Source of the DNA: Pseudomonas fluorescens | GTDB taxonomy: Bacteria; Pseudomonadota; Gammaproteobacteria; Pseudomonadales; Pseudomonadaceae | Assembly (NCBI RefSeq): GCF_902497775.2 | Contig: NZ_OZ024668.1 | Location: 1,697,826 to 1,761,825, forward strand | Reading direction: 5' to 3' | DNA length: 64,000 bases | Part shown: positions 35,652 through 44,619 of the stretch, in pieces | How positions within the stretch are numbered: position 1 is the first letter of the stretch | Layout of the letters: every line of letters starts with the position of its first letter | Made by a program: the position numbers and the translations under genes | Notes under the pieces: model-generated | Seen by the model: the letters and a program-made list of their open reading frames with translations, nothing else | Databases searched by the model: none | What the model was told of the DNA's origin: nothing

Positions 35652-37943
35652 ATGGATCACCCCATGAAAGCACCAGCAAACCAGCAGCGTAACGGCAAAG
35701 GCCATGATGCGGCGATCAGCCAGCAACAGGATGACGATCTGCAGCGCTGGTCGATTGCCCGCTCGGTGTTGCGCTCGATCGAGTCGGCGCCGGATAGTTG
35801 GTCCACCCGCATCGGCCTTTATGGCAAGTGGGGTTCTGGCAAAACCAGTGTGCTGAACTTCATTGAAGAGCAAGCGCGCATTCGTAATGAAAGCAAGCGG
35901 GACGGTATCACCTGGGTGGTTGTACGCTTTTCAGCGTGGGACGCCGAAGGCCGTGACGGGGTGATCCAGCGGTTCTATCAGGCGTTGCTGGAGCAACTTG
36001 AAAAAGGTGCATGGGCGGGTAAGTCGTTCAAGGATCTGGGGCGTGGTATCGCAAGATTACTGGGCAACGTTGCCGAGGTTGGCAAGTCAGTGGCCCAAGT
36101 GTTGGACCCTGTTACCTGTACGATGGTTAGCAAAGGCACCCAGATTGCCGCGCAAACAGGTCAGCTACTCAGTTCAAAGCTGGCTTTCAATCGCAAAGAA
36201 CTCGAAGCGCTCTGTGCCGAACTCCATCACACACGCATCGTGGTATTCATCGATGACCTCGACCGCGCCGACCCCACCGCGATCCCCAAGGCAATGCTGG
36301 CATTACGCGAGTTGCTTGACTGGCCCAGCTTCGCCTTTGTCCTGGCCTTTGATCTGGACGTAGTGAGTAAGGCTCTGAGCTTGTACTCGGCCGCCTATGG
36401 GGAGAACGGGCAGCGCTTTCTCGAGAAGATCATCGATATCTCCATTACCCTGCCGGAGCCTACCGAGGAGCAAACCAGGCGCCTGGCCTGGCGAGCATTT
36501 GGCGAGTGTTGCCCTTTCATTCCCGAGGCTTCTTTCACGCAAGTTGCTCAGTGGTTTCCTCGCAACCCTCGCTTGGTCAAGGCTATAACCCGTGATCTGG
36601 GGCAATTGAAAACTGTTGCCTGTCGCCACGGCAATGATGAGCTCGCGTGGAATGCAATCATTTTGCAGACCATCATCAAGCATGAAGCCCCGAAGACTCT
36701 TGAGCGTCTCGAGCCCTCCCTGCTGGGCCGGGACCGTCAGTCGCTACGTGGCGAAAACGATGAAGAGCGGGAGACGTTTCAGCGCGAAGCTATTCAACTT
36801 ACGCTGGGATCAAAAGTGCCTGATCATGCGCCGGCTTTTGTGCGGCTAAAGAATCAGCTCGCAGCCCTGCACGATCTGCGTAAATCAACCAACCGCGTCC
36901 GTATCCATTACGAGATGGGGTTATTGGCACAGGAGCCGAGCATCACCAGTTATGAACATCGGCTTTTTTTGAATGAATGGGCCGGAGATTTCGACGATCT
37001 GCGAATCGATCAGCTTCTTGCTAGCGGGGCTGACGCTGCTCAAACCGAAAAGCTGACAGTTGCCTTGAATCTGATCTGGTTGACCATCGGTTCTTATTGC
37101 CAGGGCATGCGGGAGTTGGTCTCTCAGGTTGACCGGCATGTCTATGATCAGCAACTGGAGTACCTTGGGGTTCAACTCAACCTGCTTGAAAAAGTCTGGG
37201 GGGATACGCCGCACGAAGCGCTCCACGATGTATCCGGCCATTACAGTTTGTGCTGCAGCTTGATCGACGGTCTGTTGTCCCTGCGTGAACGTGATACAGG
37301 CCAGAAAATGCAAGCACAATATCAACGGGAAATCGCACTGGTGACAGCAGCGGCAACCACGTGCAGTGATCGTGTTCGACTACACGATTGGGCGATGGAA
37401 AAGTTGCTCGCAGGTGGCATCGCGTACCTGTATGACTCGCAAAAAAGGGCAGGACTTGAAGGTGTCGCCAACCTGCTCAAGGAGGATGCGGTCGCGGATT
37501 TGCTGGCGTTGTTCAGGGTGCCGACGGGGGTCGAACGGCTGTTGCAGGAGGGTTCGCAAGCAGCCATTCACCAGCAGTGGCGCTTGTTTGACGCCAAGTC
37601 ACCCTTGTATCAGGAGGCGGGTCAAGCCAAGCTGGCGGCATGGCTGAAAAGCATTTGCGATGACAGGTTAGCCGAAGGCATCGTTGCTCGTAACATGCTT
37701 GACTACCTTCAGGGATTGGCGATTCGAAACCGTAACCTTCCTGAGGGTGAGCGTCATGAGGTGCGAACATTGGAGGCGATAATTCCTTCTCTCTGGGGCG
37801 CGGCGATGAAGGGTAGCGAGTACCACCGCTTCCCCAAACAGTTGCTCGATGGATGGGACCGTCTAGTCAATGCGGGCATCGACAAAAGCTGGATACCGCT
37901 GCCGCCAAATTTGGCAGAACTGGACAGGCAACGAAGCAATTGA
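35652..37943 (+). CDS. KAP-family P-loop NTPase
   Basis: 763 residues from ATG 35652 (ATG 35664 is equally possible; neither has a strong ribosome site, and the frame is open further upstream). Walker A is GLYGKWGSGKTS (55-66), then VRFSAWDAEGRDG, and Walker B IVVFIDDLDRAD (196-207), with LAFDLDVVSKAL further on; together these define KAP NTPases. The usual paired membrane helices inside the domain are weak here (~131-175 is only mildly hydrophobic). The ~450-residue C-terminal half is not recognised. KAP proteins include the phage-exclusion protein PifA. It stands alone between unrelated housekeeping genes and has lower GC, suggesting acquisition. Confidence 0.88.
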   Translation: MDHPMKAPANQQRNGKGHDAAISQQQDDDLQRWSIARSVLRSIESAPDSWSTRIGLYGKWGSGKTSVLNFIEEQARIRNESKRDGITWVVVRFSAWDAEGRDGVIQRFYQALLEQLEKGAWAGKSFKDLGRGIARLLGNVAEVGKSVAQVLDPVTCTMVSKGTQIAAQTGQLLSSKLAFNRKELEALCAELHHTRIVVFIDDLDRADPTAIPKAMLALRELLDWPSFAFVLAFDLDVVSKALSLYSAAYGENGQRFLEKIIDISITLPEPTEEQTRRLAWRAFGECCPFIPEASFTQVAQWFPRNPRLVKAITRDLGQLKTVACRHGNDELAWNAIILQTIIKHEAPKTLERLEPSLLGRDRQSLRGENDEERETFQREAIQLTLGSKVPDHAPAFVRLKNQLAALHDLRKSTNRVRIHYEMGLLAQEPSITSYEHRLFLNEWAGDFDDLRIDQLLASGADAAQTEKLTVALNLIWLTIGSYCQGMRELVSQVDRHVYDQQLEYLGVQLNLLEKVWGDTPHEALHDVSGHYSLCCSLIDGLLSLRERDTGQKMQAQYQREIALVTAAATTCSDRVRLHDWAMEKLLAGGIAYLYDSQKRAGLEGVANLLKEDAVADLLALFRVPTGVERLLQEGSQAAIHQQWRLFDAKSPLYQEAGQAKLAAWLKSICDDRLAEGIVARNMLDYLQGLAIRNRNLPEGERHEVRTLEAIIPSLWGAAMKGSEYHRFPKQLLDGWDRLVNAGIDKSWIPLPPNLAELDRQRSN

Positions 37944-37944
37944 G

Positions 37945-39072
37945 TTATACCCATGATTTATAGAAAGCCCCCACTGCAGCAGTGAAAACGGAGCAGCAGA
38001 GCAGCACTGCTCCTAGTTCCTGGACCCACCCGGCCAACGCCAGTCCAAACCCGATCAGCAGGTAATACAGCAATCCAAATAACGCCCCCGCCGTCCCCCG
38101 GCAATCCCCGTACTCAACCAGCGCCGAGCCCAGCAGCAACGGAATCGCCATGGCAAAGGCGCCGAGCATGAAGGCCATGGCCACGGCGATCAGCCAGTGT
38201 TCGCCCAGCAGCGCAATCACCAGCGCCGCGAGCACATTTATCCCGCAGGCCAGGTTGAGCATCGTCGCCGCCTTTACGCCTCGCGTCAGTAACAGCGTAT
38301 TCAAGCGCGCGCCGAGCAGAGAGCCGAGCGCCAGCAAAATCCCGCTTAGGCCAAACAGGCTTTGCAGCTGCAGACGCTGGAAAATGAACGGCGCCAGGCT
38401 GTACCAACTGAATACCCCGATGTTGAACAACGCCACCAGCAGCGTTGCCAGCAACACCCGACGATCACCGAGCATGCGCCGCAACGTGCCGAGCAAACTG
38501 GCGCGATGGGCCGCCTGTGGACGGGTTTCCGGCATGGCTTGCCAGCTCCAAAGCAGCAACGCCAGTGCCAGCAACAACTGCGCGGCGAATACGCCACGGT
38601 AGCCAAAGGCCCCGGTCAGCACTGACCCACTGAGCACGCCAATGGCCGGACTGATGGCCAGAAAAATACCGATGAGTGAAAACACCCGCGCCAGTTGCGC
38701 ACCGCTATGCACATCGCGCAGGGCGGTCTGGGTGACCACCGAACCGACCGCTGCGGCAAAGGCGGCAACGATGCGTGCGGCGAGCAAACCGTCGAAGCGT
38801 GTGACCAACAAAGCCGCCAGCGATGCCAGACCGTACAGCAGCAAGCCGGCGAGCAACGTCGGGCGTCGGCCCCAGAGGTCGCACAGGCGGCCCCAGACCA
38901 GCACGCCGATGGCAAAGGCGGCGAAGTACAGCGACAGGGTTTGCCCCGCCTGCGCAGGTGTCACCGCAAAGCCCTGGCCAATATCCACCAGGGCCGGGCT
39001 GTAGAGGGTTTCGGCGATCTGCGGGAACATCAGCAGGGCCGTGGCCAGGGTCAGCCAGGTTGGTTGGATCAT
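37945..39072 (-). CDS. MFS transporter, drug/metabolite exporter type
   Basis: 375 residues from ATG 39072; upstream frame is shadow. Twelve membrane segments with motif A as GRLCDLWGRRPTLLAG (~62-77) and SLIGIFLAISPAIGVLSGSV. The group is Bcr/CflA-like antiporters. It is divergent from an AraC-family gene (39173) that probably controls it, and it ends two bases after the convergent KAP gene. Confidence 0.9.
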   Translation of the reverse strand: MIQPTWLTLATALLMFPQIAETLYSPALVDIGQGFAVTPAQAGQTLSLYFAAFAIGVLVWGRLCDLWGRRPTLLAGLLLYGLASLAALLVTRFDGLLAARIVAAFAAAVGSVVTQTALRDVHSGAQLARVFSLIGIFLAISPAIGVLSGSVLTGAFGYRGVFAAQLLLALALLLWSWQAMPETRPQAAHRASLLGTLRRMLGDRRVLLATLLVALFNIGVFSWYSLAPFIFQRLQLQSLFGLSGILLALGSLLGARLNTLLLTRGVKAATMLNLACGINVLAALVIALLGEHWLIAVAMAFMLGAFAMAIPLLLGSALVEYGDCRGTAGALFGLLYYLLIGFGLALAGWVQELGAVLLCCSVFTAAVGAFYKSWV

Positions 39073-39172
39073 GAGCAGCGTCCCGTGAGTAAAAGGGCGC
39101 TCATGGTAGGCGGCGGGCCATGGGTGTATTGTCGCGGTCTGGTCTAAAAATAGTGTAAATCGGACAACCTGC

Positions 39173-39943
39173 ATGGCCTGGCTGGAACCTACCGCGACTT
39201 TCGACCCGGAGCGCTTCGGCGCGCCCATTGTCGGCATCTGCTCGACCCTGGGCGAGCACGATTCCGGCGTCCATCAGCACCGGTTAGGGCAGGTGCTGTT
39301 CACCCGCCAGGGCTGCGTGCGTATCGACGCCCAGGCGCCGGACCTGCTCTGCCTGTTGCCGCCGACCCGCGCGGCATGGATTCCCGCAGGCACAGCCCAC
39401 CGGGCGCGGATGCGGGCAAGCGTCGACTATCGCTCGGTGTACCTGGACACCCGGCACTGGCCGCAATTGCCCGAGCAAGTGCAGATCCTCGACGTCAACC
39501 CGCTGCTGCGCGAACTGCTCGAACGCATGGCCGAGGCGCCGTTCGAAACCGACTGGAGCCAAGGCGCAGCCGCGCATATGGCCGGCCTGTGCATCGCCGA
39601 GCTGCAGGCCGCCAGGCAGCAGCCGATGCGCTTGCCGCTGCCCAGGGATCGGCGCCTGGCCAGCCTGGTCGAGGGCCTTGAGCAGTTGCCGCCGCCACTG
39701 CAGGAGCTGGCTCGTACGGTGGGCGCCAGTGAGAAAACCATCGGCCGTTTGATCCGCCGTGACACCGGCATGTCGTATCAGCAATGGCGCCAGCAGTGGC
39801 GGCTGGTACGCGCAGTGGAGCAACTGGCGATCCATCAGCCGCTGAGCCAGGTGGCGCTGGAACTGGGCTTTGCCAGTGACAGTGCCTTCATCGCTTTCTT
39901 TAAAAGCATGACCGGCAGCACGCCGCGGGCGTATTGCCGCTGA
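39173..39943 (+). CDS. AraC-family regulator with cupin sensor
   Basis: 256 residues. The cupin part is HDSGVHQHRLGQVLFTRQGC (~30-49), the DNA-binding part ELARTVGASEKTIGRLIRRD and ALELGFASDSAFIAFFKSMT. This short type usually represses or activates an adjacent efflux pump, here the divergent MFS gene 100 bp away. Confidence 0.92.
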   Translation: MAWLEPTATFDPERFGAPIVGICSTLGEHDSGVHQHRLGQVLFTRQGCVRIDAQAPDLLCLLPPTRAAWIPAGTAHRARMRASVDYRSVYLDTRHWPQLPEQVQILDVNPLLRELLERMAEAPFETDWSQGAAAHMAGLCIAELQAARQQPMRLPLPRDRRLASLVEGLEQLPPPLQELARTVGASEKTIGRLIRRDTGMSYQQWRQQWRLVRAVEQLAIHQPLSQVALELGFASDSAFIAFFKSMTGSTPRAYCR

Positions 39944-40040
39944 GGCAACTGTTGCGCAATAAAATCGCTGTGCTGTAGTGCTTGAGCGGGCTGTAGATCC
40001 GTTACTGTCGGCATTCGACGCTTAGCCAGGAGGGCGTGCG

Positions 40041-40667
40041 ATGCTCGATATGCAAACGCTGCTGATCTTTTCTGCGGCGGTGACCCTGTTGCTGCTGTCG
40101 CCTGGGCCGAACATGGCCTTTGTCATCAGCCATGGCGTGTCCATGGGCTGGCGTGGCGGGCTGGCGGCGGCGCTGGGCATCAGCCTGGCTGACCTGCTGC
40201 TGACTGCGCTGACCGCAAGCGGGGTCACCGCGTTGATCGCCGCCTGGCCGCCGTCGTTCGACATCATCCGTTACTGTGGCGCGGTCTATCTGTTGTGGAT
40301 GGCTTTCAAGCTGTTGCAGCCGCGCAAGGCCGGCATGGGCGAAGGGCGGCGCGAGACATCACTGGCGGCGGTGTTGCTCGCAGCCATGTTGAACAGCTTG
40401 CTCAACCCCAAGGCGCTGCTGTTTTTCATTGTGTTCTTGCCGCAGTTCGTGGTCCCGGCCAAAGGCGCGGTGGCGCAGCAGTTGCTGCTGGGGCTGGTGC
40501 TGAGCATGATTGCCCTGGTGTTTCATGTGCTGTTGGGGGCGTGCGGCGGGGTGCTGAGCCGCAGGTTCTGTGGCAAGGGGCGCATGGCCAGGTTGCAGCC
40601 GCGTTTGCTGGCCAGTGTGCTGGCGTTGCTGGCGCTGCGGTTGGTGTTGATGCAGCGTCCGGCGTGA
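40041..40667 (+). CDS. LysE-family amino-acid exporter
   Basis: 208 residues with about six membrane helices. The family start LLLLSPGPNMAFVISHGVSM (~15-34) and LNSLLNPKALLFFIVFLPQF (~113-132) are diagnostic of RhtB/LysE. It would export an amino acid or homoserine-like compound in exchange for protons. AGGAGGGCG lies before the ATG. Confidence 0.93.
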   Translation: MLDMQTLLIFSAAVTLLLLSPGPNMAFVISHGVSMGWRGGLAAALGISLADLLLTALTASGVTALIAAWPPSFDIIRYCGAVYLLWMAFKLLQPRKAGMGEGRRETSLAAVLLAAMLNSLLNPKALLFFIVFLPQFVVPAKGAVAQQLLLGLVLSMIALVFHVLLGACGGVLSRRFCGKGRMARLQPRLLASVLALLALRLVLMQRPA

Positions 40668-40691
40668 TCGCCCTGCAGAGCAGCCCCAGAT

Positions 40692-41087
40692 TCAATCTTC
40701 CAGGTCTTCCTCGCTCATCCACTCCACCGCATCTGCCAGCGCCACCTCGGCCACCCACTCACTGAAACTGCGGGTCACCTGTTCATAGGTCAACCGCGAG
40801 CGCAGCTCCAGCTTGTCGGCAAACGACAGGTGCACGGTGATTACCTTGTCTTCGATCACCCCGTCGCGCACCACGAAGAAGGCAAAGTCCTCCCGATCCT
40901 GACGACGGGCGAACAGGTAAACCTCAAAGTCCGCAGCGGTTTCCTTGGCAAAGGCACTGGCGGCGAAGGCGTTTTTGCTCAGGTCCGGGGCGTGTTGCAG
41001 CGACGCCAGGGTGTCGCAGAAATACCACGGCTCCCAGTCGGTCAGGCCCTTGTGGATGAACCAGCGGTAGGCAAGCGGGTAGGGCAT
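40692..41087 (-). CDS. Conserved hypothetical protein
   Basis: 131 residues, acidic, without signal peptide or membrane segment: begins MPYPLAYRWFIHKGLTDWEP, ends DAVEWMSEEDLED. Its composition and codon use are normal for this genome, so it is probably real. No domain was recognised. It is 12 bp downstream of the AraC gene of the azl cluster and may be its last member. Confidence 0.75.
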   Translation of the reverse strand: MPYPLAYRWFIHKGLTDWEPWYFCDTLASLQHAPDLSKNAFAASAFAKETAADFEVYLFARRQDREDFAFFVVRDGVIEDKVITVHLSFADKLELRSRLTYEQVTRSFSEWVAEVALADAVEWMSEEDLED

Positions 41088-41099
41088 GGGTTGGGTCCG

Positions 41100-41930
41100 T
41101 TAATGAATACAGGCGCGGCGGTACTCGCCCGGTGTTACGCCATAGGCTTGCTTGAACTGCCGGTTCAAATGGCTCTGGTCGGAAAAGCCCAGGGCGAAGG
41201 CGACGTTGAACGGCAGGCAATCGTTTTTCAACAGCTCGCGGGCGCGGCTCAGGCGCCGTTGCTTGAGCCAGGCATGGGGCGGCAAGCCGGTGGCCTGGCG
41301 GAACACCCGGGCAAAGTGGAAGGGCGAGAGGTTCACCGCCGTGGCCAGTTCTTCCAGCGATGGCGGGTAGGCCAGGCGGCTGTCCATCAACTCCTTGGCC
41401 CGGGCCACCGCGCAGGGTTCGTTGCCGGGTGTGCGGGCAGTACCTGCGCGGGCGTGACGCTGCACCAGCAGCAACACCGCTTCGCGCCAGGCGGTTTGTT
41501 GTTCCAGGGCGCTGGCGCCGTTTTCGGCCGAGCAGTGCAGCCAGCTGAAGGCCTTGGCCAGTTGCGGGTCGTGCAGCACGCTGGCATCGAAACGCGGCAG
41601 GCCGTCGCGCTTGAGCTCCAACTCGTCAAGCACCCCGGTGATGCGTTCGCTGTCGGGGTAAAAGCCGCGATAGCGCCAGCCGTCTTCGCTGGCCTTGGCG
41701 CCGGTGTGCAGCTCGTCAGGGTTGATCAGCACCATGCTGCCTACCGGGGCCAGGTGTTCGCTGCCGCGGTGCCAGAAACGCTGGGCACCGGACTCGATGA
41801 TGGTGATCACGTAGCCTTCGTGCACATGGGGGGCAAAACGCTGCTGAAAATAGCGCGCATGCAGCATCTCGGTGTCGCCGAGCGCCGATGCTTGCCAGAA
41901 GCGGGTCTGTTCCTTGTGTGCAGGGTTCAT
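41100..41930 (-). CDS. AraC-family regulator of the azl cluster
   Basis: 276 residues from ATG 41930, which overlaps the azlD stop as ATGA. The cupin region is ARYFQQRFAPHVHEGYVITI (~26-45), and the double helix-turn-helix covers ~175-276 (LEELATAVNLSPFHFARVFR and VAFALGFSDQSHLNRQFKQA). Translational coupling to azlCD suggests it senses the exported amino acid and controls its own operon. Confidence 0.93.
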   Translation of the reverse strand: MNPAHKEQTRFWQASALGDTEMLHARYFQQRFAPHVHEGYVITIIESGAQRFWHRGSEHLAPVGSMVLINPDELHTGAKASEDGWRYRGFYPDSERITGVLDELELKRDGLPRFDASVLHDPQLAKAFSWLHCSAENGASALEQQTAWREAVLLLVQRHARAGTARTPGNEPCAVARAKELMDSRLAYPPSLEELATAVNLSPFHFARVFRQATGLPPHAWLKQRRLSRARELLKNDCLPFNVAFALGFSDQSHLNRQFKQAYGVTPGEYRRACIH

Positions 41931-42250
41931 GGGCTGCCGTTCAACCACCAACGAAAGACAAAAAAGAAGGCCATGCTCAGCAGCATGCTGATCAAGGTGC
42001 TGCGGGTCAACAGCACCAGCACCACCGCTACCAGCGAACCGATCAGGTACGGGTTGCTCAGGCTCAGGTCGAGCTGGTGCCCGGGCAGGAAGACGATCGG
42101 CCCGCAGATCGCGGTGAGCATGCCTGGCACGGCAAAGCCGAGGAACTGCCGGGCGTTGGAACTCAGGCGCAGGGGCAGGCGCGGTTCGAGAAAGGCATAG
42201 CGGTTGAGGAACACCAGCAAGCCCATGCCGATTATCAAGGCGAAGATCAT
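41927..42250 (-). CDS. azlD: AzlD-family branched-chain amino-acid exporter small subunit
   Basis: 107 residues with four hydrophobic helices (MIFALIIGMGLLVFLNRYAF; LGFAVPGMLTAICGPIVFLP). AzlD proteins pair with AzlC to export branched-chain amino acids or analogues. Its start overlaps the azlC stop by 4 bp (ATGA) and its stop overlaps the AraC start in the same way. Confidence 0.9.
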   Translation of the reverse strand: MIFALIIGMGLLVFLNRYAFLEPRLPLRLSSNARQFLGFAVPGMLTAICGPIVFLPGHQLDLSLSNPYLIGSLVAVVLVLLTRSTLISMLLSMAFFFVFRWWLNGSP

Positions 42251-42945
42251 GAACGCGCTCCAGTGAACTTCTGGCAGACGAAACCTGCGCTCATGCCCAG
42301 CAGGCCGGCGGCCACCAGGCCAATGTCCCAATGCCAGGCACTGAACAGCACCGAACAGAACAACGACACCGCCACGCACACCACCGTGGGCAGGTTACGC
42401 ACCAGCGGCGCGATGAGGGCGACGAAGGTGGCGACGATCGAGAAGTCCAGGCCCAGTTGGTCCAGGTGCGCAATGTTCTGGCCAAGGATGATCCCGGCCA
42501 GGGTGAACAGGTTCCAGGCAATGTAGAAGGTCAGGCCCACCCCCAGGGCGTACCAGCGGTTGAACTGCTGCTTGTCGTACTGGCTGGTGAGGGCGAAGAA
42601 TTCATCCGTGAGCAAAAAGCCCAGCCCCAATCGCCAGCGGGTCGGCAGGCCCGACAGCACCGGGCGCATCGACAGCCCGTACAAGAGGTGCTGGGAGGTC
42701 AGCAGCAGGGTCGTGAGCAGGATCGAGAACAGGTTGGCGCCGCCCTTGAGCATGCCGATCGCCACCAGTTGCGCCGCACCGGCAAAGACGATGGCCGACA
42801 GGCCCTGGCCTTCCCAGGGGGTGAGGTTGGCTTCAATGGCCATGGAGCCTGCCAGCAGCCCCCAGGGCGCAACGGCAAGTGACAACGGCAGGATGGCGAT
42901 GGCGCCTCGGATAAAGGCCTGGCGGGCGAACGGCGGACTGGACAT
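42247..42945 (-). CDS. azlC: AzlC-family branched-chain amino-acid exporter
   Basis: 232 residues from ATG 42945; the open frame upstream is not coding-like. FIRGAIAILPLSLAVAPWGL (~11-30), AIVFAGAAQLVAIGMLKGGA and the transport motif LGFLLTDEFFALTSQ are typical. It forms the large subunit with AzlD. First gene of the azlC-azlD-araC unit. Confidence 0.92.
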   Translation of the reverse strand: MSSPPFARQAFIRGAIAILPLSLAVAPWGLLAGSMAIEANLTPWEGQGLSAIVFAGAAQLVAIGMLKGGANLFSILLTTLLLTSQHLLYGLSMRPVLSGLPTRWRLGLGFLLTDEFFALTSQYDKQQFNRWYALGVGLTFYIAWNLFTLAGIILGQNIAHLDQLGLDFSIVATFVALIAPLVRNLPTVVCVAVSLFCSVLFSAWHWDIGLVAAGLLGMSAGFVCQKFTGARS

Positions 42946-42995
42946 GGACGGCAGCAACAACCAATGAACACGGTTGCACAGCATGCCAGAGCCAG

Positions 42996-43032
42996 GCGCC
43001 GCTGACTTGAACGATCTTGCTGTCAGCGGCGC
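42996..43032 (-). terminator. Hairpin between the Sel1-like gene and azlC
   Basis: GCGCCGCTGAC and GTCAGCGGCGC form a perfect 11-bp stem with a 15-base loop just past the stop of the 43043 gene. There is no T-run, so the role as terminator is likely but not certain. Confidence 0.5.
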
Positions 43033-43042
43033 TGCAGTGGGG

Positions 43043-43771
43043 TTAGTAGTGGTTGCTGGCCAAGCGCCGTTGCGCGGCGATGCAGCCATTGATGTCCACT
43101 GCTTTTTGCCAGTAAACCTTGCTTTGCGCCGGGTCGGCGCTGGCCAGCAAGCGGTAGACCTCGGCCTGGTAATCACGCTGGCGGCCCCATTGCATGGCCA
43201 GGCCTTGCGGTTGCTCGCGGTGGCACAGCAGGCGCACGGCCGGTTGCGGGTAGTAGGAGGCGTAGAGGCTGGCCAGGTTGGTTACGCTTTCCAGCGCGTT
43301 GCGGTACTCGCTGCGGCTGTAGTTCGGGCACCAGTTTTCGATACCCAGGGCCGCTGGCGCGAAGCCCTGGCCCATGCTGGCTTCGAGCAGCGGGCAGGCC
43401 GCAGCCGGGATCTGCGCTGCCGGCAGGTAGGTGATGTAGTAGAGCGCCAGGCGGTATTGCGCGGCCGGGTGGTTGAGGTCCACGGCTTTTTTCAGCAGGG
43501 CCACCGCCGGTGCCAGGGTGCGGCCCAGGGCTTGGCCTTGCTGGGCCAGGTCCTGGTCGGTGGTGCTGGTCTTGAGGGTGAAGCTGCTGTTCTGGTTGTC
43601 GGCCTGTTCCAGGAAGGTCAGGGCCTGGCGGTACAGCAGGTCGGCATGGGGGTCGATCTGTACGCCGGCGGCCAGTGCCGAAGTCGGCAGCACGACGGCG
43701 AGCAGGCCGTGCAAAAGGGGCGAGCGGATCAAGGAAGTGCCTCTGCAATTCGGGGCCGGGCGGGTATGCAT
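43043..43771 (-). CDS. Exported Sel1-like repeat protein
   Basis: 242 residues from ATG 43771 (an in-frame start at 43807 is possible). A signal peptide ends near TSALA. The mature chain has helical pairs resembling Sel1/TPR units (ALLKKAVDLNHPAAQYRLAL; VYWQKAVDINGCIAAQRRLA) and four cysteines that could form disulfides. It is probably a periplasmic scaffold, but no partner can be named. Confidence 0.75.
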   Translation of the reverse strand: MHTRPAPNCRGTSLIRSPLLHGLLAVVLPTSALAAGVQIDPHADLLYRQALTFLEQADNQNSSFTLKTSTTDQDLAQQGQALGRTLAPAVALLKKAVDLNHPAAQYRLALYYITYLPAAQIPAAACPLLEASMGQGFAPAALGIENWCPNYSRSEYRNALESVTNLASLYASYYPQPAVRLLCHREQPQGLAMQWGRQRDYQAEVYRLLASADPAQSKVYWQKAVDINGCIAAQRRLASNHY

Positions 43772-43889
43772 GTTGGCTTGGAGACGACTGCGCTGTTCAG
43801 GGTTCAATCCGACTGTCCATAGTGTGGCTGGCCTGGGTTATAGCGCGACATTCTAACCGCTCCGGGTCCGCGTCCGAAAGCGTAGCCCG

Positions 43890-44507
43890 TCAGGGCAACA
43901 GTTGCCGAATGTTGTAGACCAGCCCGGCGGCGGCGATGGCCAGCAGTACCGCGGCACTGATTACGCTGATCAGGCGCCGGTCCAGGCGCTCGGCCAGGCG
44001 GCCGATGACCAGGATGTATAGGCCCAGAATACCCAGGTCGAGCATCAGCCAGACCAGCCCCAGGAGCATCAGGCTCTGGCTGAACTGCTCGGTGACCTGA
44101 ATGAACTGCGGGAAAAAGGCGACGAAAAACAGGATGTCCTTGGGGTTCGACAGGCCGATGGCAAAGCCTTGCCACAGCCCGCCCTGGCGGATCGCGGCCT
44201 GCTGCGTGGCGTGCGCGGGGTGGCGCAGTTGGACCAGTGCAGCGAAGCCCAGGTAGCCGATGAACAGGCAACCGAACACGCTCAAGCTGCTCAGCAGTAG
44301 CGGGTTGATGGCGGCGCTGCTGAAGATCAGCAGCGCCGCCAGGGCAATCAGCACCAGTGAGGCGCCGTTGGTGCCCAGGGCAGTCAGCAGCGCCTGTTTG
44401 CGCCCGGCGCGGGCGGTGGTGTTGACCACCAGCGCCACCACCGGACCGGGGCTGGCGATCAGGAGCAAAACGGTCAGGGCGTAGGTGGCTAACAGGGCGC
44501 TGTTCAA
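43890..44507 (-). CDS. LysE-family amino-acid exporter
   Basis: 205 residues with six membrane helices. VLLLIASPGPVVALVVNTTA (~13-32) and GFAIGLSNPKDILFFVAFFP are the family signatures. It is divergent from a LysR gene 112 bp away, as in ArgP-LysE pairs, so amino-acid-induced export is likely. Confidence 0.93.
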   Translation of the reverse strand: MNSALLATYALTVLLLIASPGPVVALVVNTTARAGRKQALLTALGTNGASLVLIALAALLIFSSAAINPLLLSSLSVFGCLFIGYLGFAALVQLRHPAHATQQAAIRQGGLWQGFAIGLSNPKDILFFVAFFPQFIQVTEQFSQSLMLLGLVWLMLDLGILGLYILVIGRLAERLDRRLISVISAAVLLAIAAAGLVYNIRQLLP

Positions 44508-44619
44508 GGGTGTGTCTCGATGGTTGCTGCTGGGAGCGCAATTCTCGTTAGGCCCGGTTGTGTTGTAAAACGCCTGTTATTGTGGCCTTCTATTAGTTTT
44601 GCTCATGCTTGGGGTGGCC

